A stretch of 64,000 bases of DNA from the NCBI RefSeq assembly GCF_040611135.1, contig NZ_JBEXNL010000011.1, positions 62,001 through 126,000 of the forward strand. The letters are read 5' to 3'. This document shows, one piece after another, positions 33,238 to 41,655 of the stretch. The notes below the pieces were generated by a model, which saw only the letters and a program-made list of their open reading frames with translations, made no database searches and was not told the origin of the DNA. Both the position numbers and the translations under genes were made by a program. The number at the start of each line of letters is the position of its first letter. Position 1 is the first letter of the stretch. Source of the DNA: Tsukamurella sp040611135. Its GTDB lineage: Bacteria; Actinomycetota; Actinomycetes; Mycobacteriales; Mycobacteriaceae.

Positions 33238-35232
33238 CTAGGGCGAGACCGCCATCGTGGAGATGGTCACCGGGACAGTGGGTTTGCCGTCGGTGACGGT
33301 CCCGGTCGAGGAGGCGGGCACGGTGCCGTTCGCGGTGATGCCCTTCTTCGCGATGTCCAGGAGTGTCGCGATCCCGCCGCTGTTCGTCCGCCCGATCACG
33401 CTGTAGGTGGCCGGCAGCGTGCTGTCCCGGTACACCAGGAAGAACTGCGACGATCCCGTGTCGTGGCCGGAGGCGCCGTTCGCGTTGGCGACGGCGATCG
33501 TGCCCGCCGGGTAGATCACCGCCGGTTCGGTCGCGGCCGAACCCGTCGCGCCGGCGGCCGCAGTGAGGAAGGTGGGCTTCTCGTCGGGGGAGGTCCAGCC
33601 CGCGCCGCCCAGCCCGGAGGCCGACGGGTCGCCGCATTGCAGCACGTAGAGGCCACCGGTCCCGGAGGCCGACGGTGCGTCGGTCTCGCGGTGGCAGGTC
33701 GTGCCGTCGAAGAACCGCGCGGCGATCAGCGTCTCGAAGGTCCGGACGTTGCACGGCGCCTTCGCGCGGTCGAGCTCGATCGACAGGGTGCCCGCGCTCG
33801 TGGTGATCGACCCGAACAGCGAGCCGGTGCTCGGTACCGCGGTTCCGCTGGGCTTGCCGATGGTCTTGTTCTTCGCCGTGAGAGTCTCGAGCGCGGGAAG
33901 CGCCTTCTCCATGGCGACGTTCTGTTGCTCGGCCGAGTCGATCTGCGCCTGCAGGGCGCTTCGATCGGCGGCGGACAGCCCGTTCAGTGTGGCCTTCAGC
34001 TTGTCGATCTGCGCTCTGGAGCTCGCGATGGCGGTGCGCGCGGCACCGGCCTGGTCGGGGCTGTCGGCGAAGTCGCAGGCCACCGTCGAGCCGGCGGGGT
34101 TCGACGCGCCGGCGGCGACCGATGGGCGCTCGTCCCGGGAGAGGACCACCGCTCCCGCCACGCCGGCGGCGATGAGGACGGTCGCCGCGACCGCGCCGCC
34201 GATGAGCAGGCCCCGGCGCGATCTTCTCGCGCCCGCCGGACCGGCCGCCGTGGGAACAGCCGCCCGCGGAGCCGCAGACGCGGCGGGAACGTGCGTGGGC
34301 GCGTACTGGAACGCGGGCGCGGTGGGTGCCGCGGGAGGGGGCGTCGTCGGCGGAACGGGCGCGTGCCGGGGAGCGGACGCGAGTGCGGCGCGCAAGTCGG
34401 CGACGAATTCGGCGTTGTCGGGATAGCGGTCGCCAGGCTCTTTGGCGAGCGCCCGCGCGACGACGGCGTCCGCGGCCCGCCCGAGGTGCGGGGCGCGCTC
34501 GGAGAGCAGCGGCACCGGAGCGGTCAAATGCGCGGCGGCCACGGCCCGCGCCGACTCGCGCGGATACGGCCCGGTGCCGGAGAGCAGCTCGAAAGCCGTG
34601 CAGGCCAACGAGTACTGATCGGACCGGTGGTCGACGGTGCCGCCCTCGATCGCCTCCGGGGCGAGGTAGGACATGGTGCCGATGGTCAGCCCGGTGGAGG
34701 TGACACGGACCGCGTCCTCGAGCGCCTTGGCGATGCCGAAGTCGGTGAGCTTCACCGACGCGGGCGCGCCGTCCTCGAAACCGATCAGGATGTTGGCGGG
34801 CTTGACGTCCCGGTGGGTGACCCCGCGCATGCGGTGCCCGTAGTCGAGGGCCGATCCCACCCCGTCGACCACCCGGAGAGCGAGGTCGACGGGCATGGGC
34901 CCGTGTTCGCGGAGCAGTCGTGCGGCGTCGGCCCCGTCGATGTACTCCATCGTGAGCCACAGCCTGCCGTCGTCCTCGCCCCGGTCGTAGAGGTGGACGA
35001 TGTTCGGGTGGCTGAGCCCGGAGAGGACGTCGGCCTCCCGGAGGAAGCGGGCCTTGGCGTCCGCGTCGCCGACGACCCCGCCGGCGAGCAGCTTGAGGGC
35101 GTCCTGCCGCGGCAGGCGCGGGTGCTGGACGAGGTACACCTCGCCCATGCCACCCGCACCCAGCCGGCGCAGGACGGTGTAACCGCCGATCGTGGCCAAC
35201 GGGTCGGCGGGCCCTGGCGGCCGCTCCGTCAT
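33238..35232 (-). CDS. Transmembrane Ser/Thr kinase fused to extracellular cyclophilin-type PPIase
   Basis: The 664-residue fusion begins with a complete Hanks kinase: LGAGGMGEV (24-32), Lys47, HRD with Asp142, DFG with Asp163. A Pro/Ala linker and one membrane helix at about 340-365 follow. The outer part has a coiled-coil-like stretch (about 390-460), then a cyclophilin domain (about 470-640) with the FFDGTTCHRE catalytic Arg, VLQCGDP, AGTIAVANAN and SSQFFLVY. The whole ectodomain, including the coil and four cysteines, is homologous to the neighbouring ppiB product. ATG 35232 is one base after the ppiB stop, so the genes are probably coupled. The kinase half resembles the one at 44-1588. 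A ligand-sensing or folding-coupled receptor is my inference. Confidence 0.92.
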   Translation of the reverse strand: MTERPPGPADPLATIGGYTVLRRLGAGGMGEVYLVQHPRLPRQDALKLLAGGVVGDADAKARFLREADVLSGLSHPNIVHLYDRGEDDGRLWLTMEYIDGADAARLLREHGPMPVDLALRVVDGVGSALDYGHRMRGVTHRDVKPANILIGFEDGAPASVKLTDFGIAKALEDAVRVTSTGLTIGTMSYLAPEAIEGGTVDHRSDQYSLACTAFELLSGTGPYPRESARAVAAAHLTAPVPLLSERAPHLGRAADAVVARALAKEPGDRYPDNAEFVADLRAALASAPRHAPVPPTTPPPAAPTAPAFQYAPTHVPAASAAPRAAVPTAAGPAGARRSRRGLLIGGAVAATVLIAAGVAGAVVLSRDERPSVAAGASNPAGSTVACDFADSPDQAGAARTAIASSRAQIDKLKATLNGLSAADRSALQAQIDSAEQQNVAMEKALPALETLTAKNKTIGKPSGTAVPSTGSLFGSITTSAGTLSIELDRAKAPCNVRTFETLIAARFFDGTTCHRETDAPSASGTGGLYVLQCGDPSASGLGGAGWTSPDEKPTFLTAAAGATGSAATEPAVIYPAGTIAVANANGASGHDTGSSQFFLVYRDSTLPATYSVIGRTNSGGIATLLDIAKKGITANGTVPASSTGTVTDGKPTVPVTISTMAVSP

Positions 35233-35233
35233 G

Positions 35234-36361
35234 TCAGGAGGCGAGCGCCATGCTGGTGATGGTCACCGGCTCCTTGGGCTTGCCGTCGGTCACCGGCGCG
35301 GCGGGGGTCGCGGCCGGCTCACCGTCGTTGGGTGCGATGCCCTTGGCGGCGATCTGCTTGAGCAGGGTGAGACCGGCGTCGTCCATCTTGCCGATGACGG
35401 CGTAGTTGGGCGGCAGCGTCGAGTCCTTGTAGACGAGGAAGAACTGGCTGGCGCCGGTGTTCGACACGCCGGCCGATCCGGACTGGGGATCCGCCTGCTG
35501 GTTGGCGTTCGCGACAGCGATCGTCCCCGCCGGGTAGATCGACGTGCCCGTGCCGCCCGTCATGGGGTTCGCGGGCGATGCGACCTTGAGGAACGAGGGG
35601 TTCTCGTCGGGCGAGGTCCACCCCGGACCGCCGACGCCGGTGCCCGAGGGATCGCCGCACTGCAGCACGTACAGCCCACTGGTGGCGGTCGGCGAGCCGC
35701 CGGTCTCGCGCACGCACGGGGTGTTGTCGAAGTACTTGGCCGCGATCAGCGTGGCGAAGGTCTCCACGTTGCACGGCGCCTTCGAGCGGTCGAGCTCGAA
35801 TCCGATCGGACCGGAGTTGGTGGTCAACGTGCCGGTCAGGGTGCCGGAGTTCGGCACATCGGTGCCGCTCGGCTTGCTGACGGTCTTGTTGCGCGCGGTC
35901 AGCTTGTCGATCGCGGGCAGCGCCTTCTCGGTGCGGGCGATCTGGCGCTCGAGCTTGTCGGTCTGCTCCGAGAACGCCTTGATCTGCGCCTCGCCGGCGG
36001 TCTTCTGATCGCCGGTCATGGTGGCGAGCTGCTTCTGCGCGTCGGTCACCTGCGTGCGCCGCGCCGCGATCTGCTGCTTCTGCGCAGGGAGGTTCTTGTG
36101 CGTGTCGGCGACGGGATCGCGATCCTGGAAGTCACAGCTGACATGCTCCGACTTGAACTTGTTCTCGGCCGCCACGCGCAGGGGAGCGCGCGGACCCTGC
36201 GGCAGCCAGATGTAGCAACCCGCTGCGACGAGCGCGACCACGACCACGCCGGCGATCGCACCGGCCTTGATCTTGCGCTTGCGCGCGTCTGCTTCACGCC
36301 GCTCGTTCTGCTTCGCGAGCTTCTCGCGCGCTGCCTGACGGCGTTCCTCATTGCTCGGCAC
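35234..36361 (-). CDS. ppiB: Membrane-anchored cyclophilin-type peptidyl-prolyl isomerase
   Basis: The 375-residue protein starts with a charged Lys/Arg-rich cytoplasmic segment, then one membrane helix (about 34-55) and a helical, coil-forming stretch (about 85-150). A cyclophilin domain follows at about 165-345. The catalytic Arg is kept (YFDNTPCVRE) but the usual Phe-His is changed; VLQCGDP and ASQFFLVYKDSTLPPNY are clear. Four cysteines in the outer part could form disulfides. Its location between rel and the MBL/hisS pair matches ppiB (Rv2582) of M. tuberculosis. It probably folds exported proteins. Confidence 0.93.
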   Translation of the reverse strand: MPSNEERRQAAREKLAKQNERREADARKRKIKAGAIAGVVVVALVAAGCYIWLPQGPRAPLRVAAENKFKSEHVSCDFQDRDPVADTHKNLPAQKQQIAARRTQVTDAQKQLATMTGDQKTAGEAQIKAFSEQTDKLERQIARTEKALPAIDKLTARNKTVSKPSGTDVPNSGTLTGTLTTNSGPIGFELDRSKAPCNVETFATLIAAKYFDNTPCVRETGGSPTATSGLYVLQCGDPSGTGVGGPGWTSPDENPSFLKVASPANPMTGGTGTSIYPAGTIAVANANQQADPQSGSAGVSNTGASQFFLVYKDSTLPPNYAVIGKMDDAGLTLLKQIAAKGIAPNDGEPAATPAAPVTDGKPKEPVTITSMALAS

Positions 36362-36469
36362 GGTGTGACGACCTCCTCATTACCGACATCCGGCGGGCAC
36401 AACTGATCGCCAAGTCTGCCAGTTAAACCTGATGGACGCCGCCACCGGGTCTGGTGCCACAATGGGCGG

Positions 36470-37219
36470 ATGCTGATCACCGGATTCCCCGCGGGGGTGT
36501 TCCAGACCAACTGCTACGTCGTCGCGGCCGGTCCGGACTCCGACGCCGTCGTCATCGACCCCGGTCAGGACGCCGTCGAGCCCCTCAAGCAGCTCCTTGC
36601 GGAGCACCGGCTGAACCCGGTCGCGGTGCTGCTCACGCACGGTCATCTCGATCACACGTGGACGGCGCAGCCCTTCGCGGACGAGTACGGGATCCCCGTG
36701 CACATCCACGACGGCGACCGGCCGATGCTCGCCGACCCCGCCGTCGGGATCGGAGCCGCCCTCGGCGCGATGATCGGCGACCAGGTCTTCGTCGAGCCGC
36801 AGAAGGTCATCGAGCTCGTCGACGGCGAGCCCGTCGAACTCGCCGGGATCACGTTCGGCGTCGACCACGCGCCGGGCCATTCCCCGGGCTCGATCGTCTT
36901 CACCGTCGCCGCTCCCGCGGTCGACGGTGACGGCGCCCCCGTCGAGGGGGAGACGGTCACCGTCGCGTTCGACGGTGACGTGCTCTTCCAGGGCTCCATC
37001 GGGCGCACCGATCTCCCGGGCGGCAGCCACGAGCGCCTCCTGCACTCGATCGCCGAGAAGCTGCTGCCCCTGCGGGACGACACCGTCGTCCTGCCCGGGC
37101 ACGGCCCGGCCACCACCATCGGACGGGAGCGGGCGTCGAACCCGTTCCTCGCCGGCTTGAGCAATGACGCCTCACCGTCCGCTGCGCGGGGTGAGCGGAA
37201 AGGACGATACGGACTGTGA
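36470..37219 (+). CDS. Metallo-beta-lactamase-fold hydrolase (glyoxalase II-like)
   Basis: The 249-residue enzyme has the metal-binding THGHLDHTW, the DHAPGHSPGS ligand segment, FDGDVLFQGSIGRTDLPGG and a final PGHGPATTIGRE. These are the motifs of the glyoxalase II/Rv2581c group. The activity is likely thioester hydrolysis but is not proven for this clade. It is divergent from ppiB, with 108 bp between, and its stop overlaps the hisS start. Confidence 0.93.
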   Translation: MLITGFPAGVFQTNCYVVAAGPDSDAVVIDPGQDAVEPLKQLLAEHRLNPVAVLLTHGHLDHTWTAQPFADEYGIPVHIHDGDRPMLADPAVGIGAALGAMIGDQVFVEPQKVIELVDGEPVELAGITFGVDHAPGHSPGSIVFTVAAPAVDGDGAPVEGETVTVAFDGDVLFQGSIGRTDLPGGSHERLLHSIAEKLLPLRDDTVVLPGHGPATTIGRERASNPFLAGLSNDASPSAARGERKGRYGL

Positions 37220-38532
37220 GCGCCGGTAGCTTCCAGGCTCCCAAGGGCATTCCTGATTACATCCCGGTGCCGTCGGGGGAGAAGAACAGCTCCGCCGACT
37301 TCCTGGCGGTGCGCGGTGCTCTGCTGACCGCGACGGCCGAGGCGGGCTACGGCTACATCGAGCTGCCGATCTTCGAGGACACGACGCTCTTCGCGCGCGG
37401 TGTCGGCGAGTCGACCGATGTGGTGGCGAAGGAGATGTACACCTTCGCCGACCGCGGCGAGCGGTCGGTCACGCTGCGCCCCGAGGGCACGGCGGGCGTC
37501 GTGCGCGCCGTCCTGCAGCACGGCCTCGACCGTGGCCAACTACCGGTCAAGGCCGCCTACGCGGGACCGTTCTTCCGCTACGAGCGACCCCAGGAGGGCC
37601 GCTACCGGCAGCTGCAGCAGGTGGGGATCGAGGCCATCGGCGTGGACGATCCGGCGCTGGACGCCGAGGTGATCGCGGTCGCCGACCGCGCCTACCGCAG
37701 CGTCGGGCTCGACGGCTTCCGCCTGGAGATCTCGAGCCTCGGCGACGCCACGTGCCGGCCGCAGTACCGGGAGAAGCTGCAGGAGTTCCTGTTCGCGCTC
37801 GACCTGGACGAGGAGACGCGGCGGCGCGCGGAGATCAACCCGCTGCGCGTGCTCGACGACAAGCGCCCCGAGGTCAAGGCGATGACGGCCGACGCGCCAC
37901 TCATGGTCGACTCGCTGTCCGACGACGCCCGCGAGCACTTCGAGAAGGTGCTCGGCTACCTCGACGCGCTGGGCGTGCCCTACGTCGTGAATCCGCGCCT
38001 CGTGCGCGGCCTCGACTACTACACCAAGACCTGCTTCGAGTTCGTCCACGACGGCCTGGGTGCGCAGTCCGGCATCGGCGGCGGCGGCCGGTACGACGGC
38101 CTCGTCGAACAGTTGGGCGGCCGCGAGGGCGTGACGGGAGTGGGCTTCGGGCTCGGCGTGGACCGCACGCTCCTGGCGCTCGCCGCGGAGGGCAAGCGCG
38201 CACCGTCGGCGCCGCGGGTCACGGCCTTCGGCGTCCCGCTCGGCGACGCGGCGCGCGATGCGATGGTGCCGCTACTGGGACGCTTGCGGGCCGCCGGAGT
38301 GCGGTCGGACATGGCGTACGGCAACCGTGCCATGAAGGGCGCGATGAAGGCGGCGGACCGGTCGGGTGCCCGTTTCGCCCTGATCCTGGGCGATTCCGAG
38401 CTCGACCAGGGCGTCGTGATGCTCAAGGATCTGGCGAAGGGCGAGCAGCGGGCCGTGCCGATCGATACCGTCGTGGACGTGATCGTGACCGAGAGCGCCG
38501 AGCGCGCCGAGAGCCCTGAGAGTTCCGGGTAG
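37216..38532 (+). CDS. hisS: Histidine--tRNA ligase
   Basis: HisS charges tRNA-His. The 438-residue class II synthetase has motif 2 (FRYERPQEGRYRQLQQVG), the histidine-binding LVRGLDYYTKTCFE, motif 3 (GVGFGLGVDRTLLAL) and a C-terminal anticodon-binding domain. GTG 37216 overlaps the preceding stop by four bases. Confidence 0.97.
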   Translation: MSAGSFQAPKGIPDYIPVPSGEKNSSADFLAVRGALLTATAEAGYGYIELPIFEDTTLFARGVGESTDVVAKEMYTFADRGERSVTLRPEGTAGVVRAVLQHGLDRGQLPVKAAYAGPFFRYERPQEGRYRQLQQVGIEAIGVDDPALDAEVIAVADRAYRSVGLDGFRLEISSLGDATCRPQYREKLQEFLFALDLDEETRRRAEINPLRVLDDKRPEVKAMTADAPLMVDSLSDDAREHFEKVLGYLDALGVPYVVNPRLVRGLDYYTKTCFEFVHDGLGAQSGIGGGGRYDGLVEQLGGREGVTGVGFGLGVDRTLLALAAEGKRAPSAPRVTAFGVPLGDAARDAMVPLLGRLRAAGVRSDMAYGNRAMKGAMKAADRSGARFALILGDSELDQGVVMLKDLAKGEQRAVPIDTVVDVIVTESAERAESPESSG

Positions 38533-38539
38533 CACGCCC

Positions 38540-39232
38540 ATGTCCTCGAGTCCTGCCGAGCCCGGCGCCCGCGATCCGCGGGAGCTGAGCGCGGAGGACG
38601 CCGTCGACGTGGACCTCATCCCGCCGCGGGTGGTGCTGCCCAAGGTCCGGCGCGCACTCGCCGCCGGGCTCGCGGTGACCGTCCTCGTGGGCGTGATCGT
38701 CGCGGTGCTCGCCGGGCCCATGTGGGGCACGCTCGTCCTGATCACGGGTGCGGCGCCGGGCCTGGGTGGTTACCTGGGGGTCGCGCGGCGCCGGGTGGTG
38801 CTCGACCACCGCGTGCTCACGCGTCGGACGTTGCGCACGCAGCGCGTGAACCTGATGGACGCCGACGAGGTGGACCTCGTGGCCGAGGTGGCGCGGCTCG
38901 CGCAGGTGTCGTTGCGCATCCGCCAGGACCGGACGACGGTGCGCCTCCCGATCGCCCTGTACGAGGGCCCGGGGCGCGGGCGGGTCCGCGGCCGCGAGCT
39001 GCCGATGCTGGGTACACGCCGGCTGGCGGAGGCGCTGGACCGCAACCGCCGGGCGGAGGTGCGCGACATCGGCCGGGTGCTCGCGGAACAGTCACGGGCG
39101 CAGGCCTCGTCGACGCCGATGCGGGACCGGCCGCTGTTCCGCGCCGCGGGGATCGCGCGCGAGGTCGGCGGCGCCGAGGAGCTCGTCTTCACGGCCGACG
39201 AGGTCGACGAGATCGCCCGGCCGCTGTGGTAG
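38540..39232 (+). CDS. Two-helix membrane protein of unknown function (PH-like)
   Basis: The 230-residue protein has two adjoining hydrophobic helices at about 50-95 (LAVTVLVGVIVAVLAGP; LITGAAPGLGGYLGV). A soluble, Arg-rich C-terminal part has the beta-strand pattern of a PH-like domain (RVVLDHRVLTRRTLRTQRV). ATG 38540 follows hisS by 7 bases, so it is likely co-transcribed. I do not recognise a named family. Confidence 0.75.
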   Translation: MSSSPAEPGARDPRELSAEDAVDVDLIPPRVVLPKVRRALAAGLAVTVLVGVIVAVLAGPMWGTLVLITGAAPGLGGYLGVARRRVVLDHRVLTRRTLRTQRVNLMDADEVDLVAEVARLAQVSLRIRQDRTTVRLPIALYEGPGRGRVRGRELPMLGTRRLAEALDRNRRAEVRDIGRVLAEQSRAQASSTPMRDRPLFRAAGIAREVGGAEELVFTADEVDEIARPLW

Positions 39233-39261
39233 ACACGCGTTGTTCGAAAGCTTGACTGCAC

Positions 39262-39278
39262 TCGAACGAAATGTTCGA
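39262..39278. promoter_or_regulatory. SOS-box-like palindrome with 5-base spacer
   Basis: TCGAAC-GAAAT-GTTCGA has both perfect half-sites of the mycobacterial LexA box but five spacer bases instead of four. It ends eight bases before the chosen start of the radical SAM gene. A second TTCGAA lies at 39243-39248. From memory, the M. tuberculosis orthologue Rv2578c lies in a LexA-regulated locus. Confidence 0.55.
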
Positions 39279-39286
39279 ATAGCGGT

Positions 39287-40318
39287 GTGCGATGGGATGG
39301 TCAGCTGCTCAGTGATGCCGGCTCGGGCGTGCGTGCGCTGCCCGGCCTCGAAGGTGTGGGGCGCACGGTCCGGGCGCCGGAGTTCGAGGGCATCACCTTC
39401 CACGAGGTGCTGTGCAAGAGCGCGCTGAACAAGCTCCCCGAGTCCTCGGCGATGCCCTTCACCTGGACGATCAACCCGTACCGCGGATGCACCCATGCGT
39501 GCACGTACTGTTTCGCGCGCTCGAGCCACGAGTACCTCGAGTTCGACGCGGGTGGTGACTTCGACAGCCAGATCGTCGTCAAGACCAATCTGGTGTCGGT
39601 GCTCAAGAAGGAGCTCCGCCGGGCTTCGTGGCGCGGCGATCCGGTGGCGCTCGGGACGAACACCGATCCGTACCAGCGGGCGGAGGGGCGGTACCGGCTG
39701 ATGCCGGGCGTGATCGGGGCGCTCGCGGGCGCGGGATCGCCGATCTCGATCCTCACCAAGGGCACGCTGCTGCGGCGCGACCTGCCGCTGCTGGTCACCG
39801 CCGCCACCACCGTGCCGGTGCAACTGTCGGTGTCGCTGGCGCTGCTGGATCCGGCTCTGCAGTCCTCGCTCGAGCCCGGTGCGCCGAAGCCCGTGGCGCG
39901 GCTCGACCTGATCCGTGCGGTCGCGGACGCCGGCTTCGACTGTCACGTCATGGTCGCGCCGGTCGTGCCCTACCTCACGGACGACACGGCGTCGCTGCGT
40001 GCGCTGTTCGGCGCCCTCGCGGAGGCGGGCGCGAGCACCGCCTCGGTCATGGCGTTGAACCTCACGGGCCGCTACCGGGAGTGGTTCCTGGGCTGGCTGT
40101 CCGAGAATCATCCGATGCTCGTGAGGCGCTACCGCCAGCTCTACGGATCCACCGGGCGGGTGTCGGCGGAGTATCGGGCGCACCTGCGCGATCGGGTCGC
40201 GCCGATGCTCGAAGAGCACGGACTCGTCCGGCAGGAGGATCCGTACGCCGCGCCGCCCCCGCGGCCCCGCAGGGTCGACGGCGCCGCCGCCCCGGACCTG
40301 CAGGAGTCGCTGTTCTGA
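39287..40318 (+). CDS. Rv2578c-type radical SAM protein (SplB-like)
   Basis: The 343-residue protein carries the 4Fe-4S-binding CTHACTYC (Cys-X3-Cys-X2-Cys, near residue 68) after TINPYRG. This marks the COG1533 'DNA repair photolyase'/spore-photoproduct-lyase-like group. The TNTDPYQRAEG and LTKGTLLRRDL segments are typical of the group. GTG 39287 is used; GTG 39285 is out of frame. The SOS-like palindrome upstream supports a DNA-damage role, but the reaction is not known. Confidence 0.9.
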   Translation: MRWDGQLLSDAGSGVRALPGLEGVGRTVRAPEFEGITFHEVLCKSALNKLPESSAMPFTWTINPYRGCTHACTYCFARSSHEYLEFDAGGDFDSQIVVKTNLVSVLKKELRRASWRGDPVALGTNTDPYQRAEGRYRLMPGVIGALAGAGSPISILTKGTLLRRDLPLLVTAATTVPVQLSVSLALLDPALQSSLEPGAPKPVARLDLIRAVADAGFDCHVMVAPVVPYLTDDTASLRALFGALAEAGASTASVMALNLTGRYREWFLGWLSENHPMLVRRYRQLYGSTGRVSAEYRAHLRDRVAPMLEEHGLVRQEDPYAAPPPRPRRVDGAAAPDLQESLF

Positions 40319-40360
40319 TGACGTCTTCGTGGTGAGCCACGTGCGGTCTGTAGACAGGCT

Positions 40361-40411
40361 CTCGGATTTCGTCCGAGTCGGACGGTGTGTCCGTTTCGGA
40401 CACAATCCGAG
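40361..40411. repeat. Nested inverted repeats downstream of the radical SAM gene
   Basis: An outer pair CTCGGATT (40361-40368)/AATCCGAG (40404-40411) encloses two inner dyads. These are GTCCGA-G-TCGGAC (40371-40383) and TGTGTCCG-TTT-CGGACACA (40386-40404). In RNA this could form a three-way junction. It may be the terminator of the radical SAM gene or a regulatory structure ahead of the metallochaperone gene, which starts 90 bases later. Confidence 0.6.
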
Positions 40412-40473
40412 TGTCGCACGAACGACGGAATCGACCGGGCGACGAAGCGGGCTGGTAACCTGCCGTCACACCG

Positions 40474-40496
40474 CTAATGAAAACAATTACTATTAG
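40474..40496 (+). promoter_or_regulatory. Zur-like operator over a leaderless promoter
   Basis: CTAATGAAAACAATTACTATTAG is an AT-rich imperfect palindrome resembling actinobacterial Zur boxes (TGAAAA...ATT core). It contains TACTAT (40488-40493), a good -10 element placed so that transcription would begin at or next to ATG 40501. Repressor binding would block the promoter directly. No ribosome binding site is visible, consistent with a leaderless message. Confidence 0.6.
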
Positions 40497-40500
40497 TGGC

Positions 40501-41655
40501 ATGGAACCGATCACCCCGCTCCCCGTCACCGTCTTGTCCGGATTCCTCGGCGCCGGAAAGACCACGCTCCTCAATCACCTGCTCGCCAATCGCGAGGGCC
40601 GCCGCATCGCGGTCATCGTCAACGACATGAGCGAGGTGAACGTCGACGCCTCCCTGGTCGGGCTCGGCGGCTTCGACCGCACCGAGGAGAAACTCGTCGA
40701 GCTCAGCAACGGCTGCATCTGCTGCACCCTCCGTGAGGACCTCGTCGATGCCGTCGGCGCGATCGCGCGGCAGCGCACCCCCGACGGTGCGCCGCGCTTC
40801 GACCACCTGGTGATCGAGTCCACCGGCATCTCCGAGCCCATGCCCGTCGCGGCGACCTTCGACTGGACCTTCGACGACGGCAGCCGCCTCGGCGACATCG
40901 CCGCCCTCGACACCATGGTCACCGTCGTCGACGCCAGCACCTTCCTCGGCGAGATCGCGCGGGGACAGAGCCTCGCGCGCCGCGGGCTCGGCGCCGCACC
41001 CGGCGACGAGCGGTCCATCGCCGACCTGCTCATCGACCAGGTCGAATTCGCCGACGTGGTGCTGCTGAGCAAGCTCGACCTGGTGTCCGCGGCCGCGGGG
41101 GGAGCCGTCGAGGCCGCGGTGCGCAGGCTCAATCCGCGTGCCCGCGTCAGTCCGCTGCCGCAGGGCGAGATCGCGATCGCCGAGGTGATCGGGACCGGCC
41201 TGTTCGACCACGACGCCGCGGCATCGGTCGCGGGCTGGGACGACGAGGTGATCGGCGGCCACGTCCCCGAGACCGAGGAGTACGGGATCTCGTCGACGAC
41301 CTACCGCGCGGATCGCCCCTTCCATCCGCAGCGGCTCCTCGAGTCCCTGGCCGAGGTTCGGGCGGTCCTGCGCAGCAAGGGGTTCTGCTGGATCGCGAGC
41401 CGACCCGACCTCGTCGGGGTCTGGTCGCAGGCCGGCCCGAACCTCACCATCGAGCCCGCCGCCTACTGGTCTCAGGTCGACGGTGCGCCACAGCAGGAGT
41501 TGGTGTTCATCGGCGTCCGGCTCGACGCCGCGAAGATGCACGGGCTGCTCGATCGCGCGCTGCTCACCGACGACGAGGTGGCCGAAGGTCCGGCGGCGTG
41601 GGTGGACTACCCGGACCGGCTACCGGCGTGGAACGTGCCGGCGCACCGTCATTGA
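40501..41655 (+). CDS. COG0523/CobW-family GTP-binding metallochaperone
   Basis: The protein has about 384 residues. It has Walker A GFLGAGKTT (14-22), the metal-binding GCICC (Cys-X-Cys-Cys, near 71-74), a GTPase G3/G4 region (IESTGISEP; LSKLDLV) and a C-terminal CobW_C domain. Members under Zur deliver zinc to enzymes during zinc limitation, which the operator-like sequence upstream suggests here. The alternative start at 40477 lies inside that palindrome and is unlikely. The gene ends in a seven-base convergent overlap with glpD. Confidence 0.93.
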   Translation: MEPITPLPVTVLSGFLGAGKTTLLNHLLANREGRRIAVIVNDMSEVNVDASLVGLGGFDRTEEKLVELSNGCICCTLREDLVDAVGAIARQRTPDGAPRFDHLVIESTGISEPMPVAATFDWTFDDGSRLGDIAALDTMVTVVDASTFLGEIARGQSLARRGLGAAPGDERSIADLLIDQVEFADVVLLSKLDLVSAAAGGAVEAAVRRLNPRARVSPLPQGEIAIAEVIGTGLFDHDAAASVAGWDDEVIGGHVPETEEYGISSTTYRADRPFHPQRLLESLAEVRAVLRSKGFCWIASRPDLVGVWSQAGPNLTIEPAAYWSQVDGAPQQELVFIGVRLDAAKMHGLLDRALLTDDEVAEGPAAWVDYPDRLPAWNVPAHRH

